DNA from: Jeotgalicoccus sp052093725
Lineage (GTDB): Bacteria > Bacillota > Bacilli > Staphylococcales > Salinicoccaceae
DNA length: 8,822 bases
Assembly (NCBI GenBank): GCA_052093725.1
Contig: JBQDHL010000067.1
Span: 1 to 8,822 of the forward strand
Reading direction: 5' to 3'
The notes under the pieces were generated by a model. It ran no database searches, was not told the DNA's origin, and saw only the letters and a program-made list of their open reading frames with translations. Shown piece after piece: positions 6,293 to 8,822 of this stretch; position 1 is the first letter of the stretch, and every line of letters begins with the position of its first letter. The position numbers and the translations under genes were made by a program.

Positions 6293-7732
6293 TTATTCAA
6301 GTACTACAGTAGCCGACTGCTTTTCACCATCACGGTAAAAGTCAATTGTCATTTCTTCATCAACTGCTTTCGCATAATAAAGATGCTGTCTGAGTTCAAC
6401 CATATTGTTGATTGGTTCACCGTCAAGATGCGTAATGACGTCTAGTTCCTGCAGTCCGGCCTGTGCAGCAGGAGAGTTTTCCTGTACGCCACTGATTATT
6501 ACGCCGCCTTTAACTTCTTCCGGCAGCTGCAGCTGGTCGTACACAGGTGATGATGCGACATTGAGAAGATCCTGTAATGTTATTCCTAGGAACGGTCTTA
6601 TAACTTCACCGTTCTCCTCCAGCTGACTAGTAACTTCTTTCACTTCATCAACCGGAATAGCGAAACCAATACCTTCGACTGAAGCAATACCAATCTTCAT
6701 CGAGTTAATGCCGATTAAACGCCCATTAGCGTCTATCAGAGCCCCCCCGGAGTTCCCAGGGTTAATTGCTGCATCAGTCTGAAGAACACTCGCTTCCCAG
6801 TCTATTGAGCCGTCTCCGTCGAGGTCGACGGGTACAGAGCGGTCCAGTCCTGAAATAATTCCCTGTGAAACTGAACCTGAGAATATTTCACCAAGCGGAG
6901 AACCAATTGCAATTGCCGGTTCGCCAACTAACAGATTGCTGCTTTCTCCAAATTCAATCGTCGTTTCTACGACGTCTGACGGAATGCTCAGCACCGCAAG
7001 ATCAGTCCAGATATCCGAACCGACGAGCTCTGCATCAACCGAGGCTCCGCTTTCTAGATTAATTTTAATCTGTTCAGCACCTTCGACAACATGATGATTC
7101 GTTACAACATAAGCAGTGTCGCCATCTGTTTTATAAATTACACCGGATCCGCTGCCCGCTTCTTCCGCTTCGTCGGAACTGTTATTAATTCCCGGCACTA
7201 TTGATTGAATACGCTGCATGTTAATTACTGATACAACTGCCGGTTTTGCTTTTTGCACGGCTGCTGTTGTATCTGTAATTACCTTATCTTCATTTTCTTC
7301 TTCAAGCTGTTGTTTTACTTCCGATAAATCCTGATTTGAATCCACTTCGGATGCAGTCTCTTCATCAGTTCCGGCTTCTCCTGTTTCTTCTTCGTCAGTA
7401 CCGGTAAATAAAATATAAGCGCCGAGTACGAGGAGCGCACCAATAATCCCTGCGAGGAGCGGCAGTAAAAATGATTTAAAGCCGCCGGAATCTTTCTGTT
7501 TATCTTTTACAGTACGGTAATTTGAATCATCAACAGATTCTTCGGGAGATTCATGGTTCTCTCCTTTATCCGGAACATCATTATCAGCACCGAATTCTCG
7601 CTGTTCTTCCCGTGACCTTGTAAATTCAAACTGATTTTCAGTTTCTTCAGCTGATTGATTTTTATCCGTGAAATTTCGTGCTGTCCGTCTGTATTTTTCT
7701 CTGTCAATCGGACGTTTTCTTTCATCGCTCAT
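6293..7732 (-). CDS. htrA: Membrane-anchored HtrA/DegP-like serine protease with PDZ domain
   Basis: HtrA proteases degrade or refold damaged secreted proteins at the outer face of the membrane. In the 479-residue product, residues 1-86 are a hydrophilic, highly charged cytoplasmic part, 87-110 form one membrane helix (FLLPLLAGIIGALLVLGAYI), and about 112-150 are a very acidic Glu/Asp linker. The trypsin-like domain follows with the full triad: His214 in TNHHVV, Asp244 in WTDLAVL and Ser328 in NPGNSGGAL. One PDZ domain lies at about 381-476. A D-x-D-x-D-G loop (303-313) resembling a calcium-binding EF-hand loop sits just before the active serine. I chose the ATG at 7732, which has GGAG 8 bases upstream, over a GTG at 7741 that overlaps that site. 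It has its own promoter (7765-7794) and terminator and follows the TerC gene in the same direction. Confidence 0.93.
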   Translation of the reverse strand: MSDERKRPIDREKYRRTARNFTDKNQSAEETENQFEFTRSREEQREFGADNDVPDKGENHESPEESVDDSNYRTVKDKQKDSGGFKSFLLPLLAGIIGALLVLGAYILFTGTDEEETGEAGTDEETASEVDSNQDLSEVKQQLEEENEDKVITDTTAAVQKAKPAVVSVINMQRIQSIVPGINNSSDEAEEAGSGSGVIYKTDGDTAYVVTNHHVVEGAEQIKINLESGASVDAELVGSDIWTDLAVLSIPSDVVETTIEFGESSNLLVGEPAIAIGSPLGEIFSGSVSQGIISGLDRSVPVDLDGDGSIDWEASVLQTDAAINPGNSGGALIDANGRLIGINSMKIGIASVEGIGFAIPVDEVKEVTSQLEENGEVIRPFLGITLQDLLNVASSPVYDQLQLPEEVKGGVIISGVQENSPAAQAGLQELDVITHLDGEPINNMVELRQHLYYAKAVDEEMTIDFYRDGEKQSATVVLE

Positions 7733-7764
7733 AGTAATCACTCCATCTGCATACTTTACAAGTA

Positions 7765-7794
7765 ATTATAAGGCTTTTTAAAAATTCTTGCCAA
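7765..7794 (-). promoter_or_regulatory. Promoter of htrA
   Basis: On the minus strand TTGGCA (7789-7794) and a perfect TATAAT (7765-7770) are 18 bases apart, a good sigma-A promoter in the 70-base space between the TerC gene and htrA. No CssR-type operator was recognised. No terminator lies between the TerC stop and this promoter, so read-through from the upstream gene can add to htrA expression. Confidence 0.7.
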
Positions 7795-7802
7795 TTATAC
7801 GT

Positions 7803-8585
7803 TTAAGATTTCACTTCTGCAGTACCGTCTTCTTTCTTACTGCCGCCGAACCAGCCAGCAAAAACGATAATGATCATAACAGCCCAGAAGATAACTTTCC
7901 ATATCGTTGAGTGGGGAAATTCAGCAGGGATAATACCAACAGCTTCATGTGCCAATGTCAGCACGCTAAGTTTAACCCCTACCCAGCCGACAATAACAAA
8001 AGCCGCAACTTCAAGTGAAGGTCGCTGTGCAAGCAGTTCAACAAAGTAATTTGCAAAGAATCTCATGATGATTACACCGACAAGTCCCCCGATAAGCATT
8101 ACAGTATACTGCCCTGCGTTTACTCCGAAGAAGTCTCCTCCTACTGCAGGCAATGCAAGTGCAATCGCTGCTGCAGCCAAAATAGAGTCTACTGCGAAAG
8201 CAACATCCGCGATTTCAACTTTAACAACGGTCATCCAGAATCCGGATTGCTTTTTATCTTTCTGTTCCTCTATTAAATCATCAGCGCTCTTATCCTTATG
8301 TTTTCTAAGAGCGATTAAGTGGGATATTGATACGTAGAATAAGTATAATGCCCCCAGTCCTTGAACCCACCACCATTGTACTAGCCAAACGAGTAATAAT
8401 ATCGCAATAACGCGGAACACAAATGCCCCGAGCAGTCCGTAAAACAATGCTTTTCTTCTTCTTACAGGGTCTAAATGACGTACCATCACTGCAAGTACGA
8501 CAGCGTTATCCGCTGCAAGTAACCCTTCCAGTCCGATTAATACAATCAGGACCCATGCATATTCCAGTATTACAGCTGTATCCAT
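7803..8585 (-). CDS. TerC-family membrane protein (MeeY/MeeF-like Mn2+ exporter)
   Basis: TerC proteins are multi-helix membrane proteins; B. subtilis MeeY (YkoY) and MeeF (YceF) export manganese and help load metal into secreted enzymes. The 260-residue product has about seven hydrophobic segments and both family motifs: LEGLLAADNAVVLA at 19-32 with Glu20 and Asp26 in the membrane, and VEIADVAFAVDSILAA at 123-138 with Glu124, Asp127 and Asp133. These acidic residues are the likely ion ligands. A charged cytoplasmic loop lies at about 94-113 and the tail is hydrophilic. I chose the ATG at 8585, which has a perfect AAGGAGG 6 bases upstream; an in-frame ATG at 8663 lies inside the riboswitch terminator and would add 26 unrelated residues. 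The manganese riboswitch directly upstream supports a Mn role over tellurium resistance. Confidence 0.93.
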   Translation of the reverse strand: MDTAVILEYAWVLIVLIGLEGLLAADNAVVLAVMVRHLDPVRRRKALFYGLLGAFVFRVIAILLLVWLVQWWWVQGLGALYLFYVSISHLIALRKHKDKSADDLIEEQKDKKQSGFWMTVVKVEIADVAFAVDSILAAAAIALALPAVGGDFFGVNAGQYTVMLIGGLVGVIIMRFFANYFVELLAQRPSLEVAAFVIVGWVGVKLSVLTLAHEAVGIIPAEFPHSTIWKVIFWAVMIIIVFAGWFGGSKKEDGTAEVKS

Positions 8586-8615
8586 TTTTGTTTCCTCCTT
8601 TTTTATATCAAACAC

Positions 8616-8679
8616 AAAAAGAGACCCAAACAGCCAGTCTGTGCATACTATTATGCACAGCATTGTCTGTTAAGGTCTC
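8616..8679 (-). terminator. Riboswitch-controlled terminator before the TerC gene
   Basis: On the minus strand GAGACC (8674-8679) pairs with GGTCTC (8621-8626), with AACAG/CTGTT inside it and a nine-pair top stem TATGCACAG/CTGTGCATA (8652-8660 with 8639-8647, 4-base loop). Five T follow at 8616-8620. The 5' arm shares CCTTAA with the closing helix of the aptamer, so the two structures exclude each other. The TerC ribosome site lies after it, so the gene is read only when the terminator does not form. Confidence 0.88.
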
Positions 8680-8768
8680 ACGATACAATAATATATATTG
8701 CTCAATGTACCGGGATTTCTCCGTAATGACGATACATCGATAGTTTCCTATTCGTTACTCCCCTTAAA
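8665..8768 (-). ncRNA. yybP-ykoY manganese riboswitch aptamer
   Basis: Read on the minus strand, the element begins TTTAAGGGGAGTAAC, matching the family's hallmark AAAGGGGAGUA start, and ends TGAGACCTTAACAG, matching the AGACCUU end. TTAAGG (8762-8767) pairs with CCTTAA (8670-8675) to close it. Between these are a stem CGAATAG/CTATCG with a GAAA loop, a GGA/TCC stem with a GAAA loop followed by CCGGTACATTGAGC, where the family has its CCGG-UUGA metal-binding loop, and a CAATA/TATTG hairpin. This family senses Mn2+ and usually sits upstream of TerC and P-type ATPase genes. With the terminator overlapping the 3' strand, Mn2+ binding should prevent termination and turn on the gene. The boundaries are approximate. 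Confidence 0.92.
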
Positions 8769-8778
8769 GTACAGGTTA

Positions 8779-8784
8779 GTTATA
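8779..8784 (-). promoter_or_regulatory. Possible -10 box of the riboswitch transcript
   Basis: TATAAC on the minus strand lies 11 bases before the aptamer, so transcription would start right at its 5' end. No strong -35 is seen 17 bases upstream. A TTGAAA at about 8792-8797 paired with TGTACT is an alternative, but it would start transcription inside the aptamer. Confidence 0.4.
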
Positions 8785-8822
8785 TGTGTTTTTCAATTCT
8801 TATTAAATATAAGTTATTATTT

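Noticed and set aside
7733..7741. GTG start for htrA at 7741
   Set aside because: It overlaps the GGAG ribosome site that is properly spaced for the ATG at 7732.
8586..8663. N-terminal extension of TerC from an ATG at 8663
   Set aside because: It would lie within the terminator hairpin of the riboswitch, while the ATG at 8585 has a perfect ribosome site and fits the family start.
8423..8743. 106-codon open frame on the plus strand
   Set aside because: It is antisense to the TerC gene start and the riboswitch, both of which are strongly supported, and its sequence is low-complexity and Pro/Leu-rich.

Overview
The window looks like chromosomal DNA from a low-GC Gram-positive bacterium, most likely Staphylococcaceae outside the genus Staphylococcus (for example Jeotgalicoccus, Salinicoccus or a relative). 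The evidence is a ComK-type competence regulator, a small SigH/SigS-like sigma factor, a DUF2187 (YkvS) protein, a LytR-CpsA-Psr wall protein, a KtrB potassium channel, a membrane-anchored HtrA, and a TerC protein behind a yybP-ykoY manganese riboswitch. The genus is a guess. There are no rRNA or tRNA genes, no transposases and no CRISPR array. A run of 10 N at 613-622 marks an assembly gap, and the gene on each side of it is cut.

Layout. Positions 1-611 (minus) hold a partial membrane-anchored protein with a zinc-metallopeptidase HEFGH motif. Positions 623-1634 (minus) hold comK, followed 2 bases later by a divergent PfkB/ribokinase-like gene that runs into the gap. A 217-base region at 1635-1851 separates comK from a divergently transcribed sigma-70-family factor (1852-2319, plus). 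Next on the plus strand are a DUF2187 gene with its own promoter and terminator, and an LCP wall-polymer ligase ending at a strong palindromic terminator (3818-3848). From there every gene is on the minus strand. ktrB (4820-6169) is followed after 20 bases by a gene (3942-4799) that I read as a degraded 5'-nucleotidase/YunD-type metallophosphatase with all its metal ligands replaced. htrA (6293-7732) has its own promoter and terminator. A TerC-family manganese transporter (7803-8585) lies behind a riboswitch and terminator (8616-8768).

Functional reading. Three themes stand out. The first is a compact competence-type regulatory locus, with ComK and an alternative sigma factor back to back and a sugar-kinase-like protein coupled to comK. 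The second is a secretion and envelope group: Mn-riboswitch-controlled TerC directly before HtrA with no terminator between them, plus the LCP protein and the metallopeptidase. The third is potassium uptake, with ktrB coupled to a probable pseudoenzyme. The competence locus and the pseudophosphatase are the least ordinary parts. All family assignments come from reading motifs and were not confirmed by database search.
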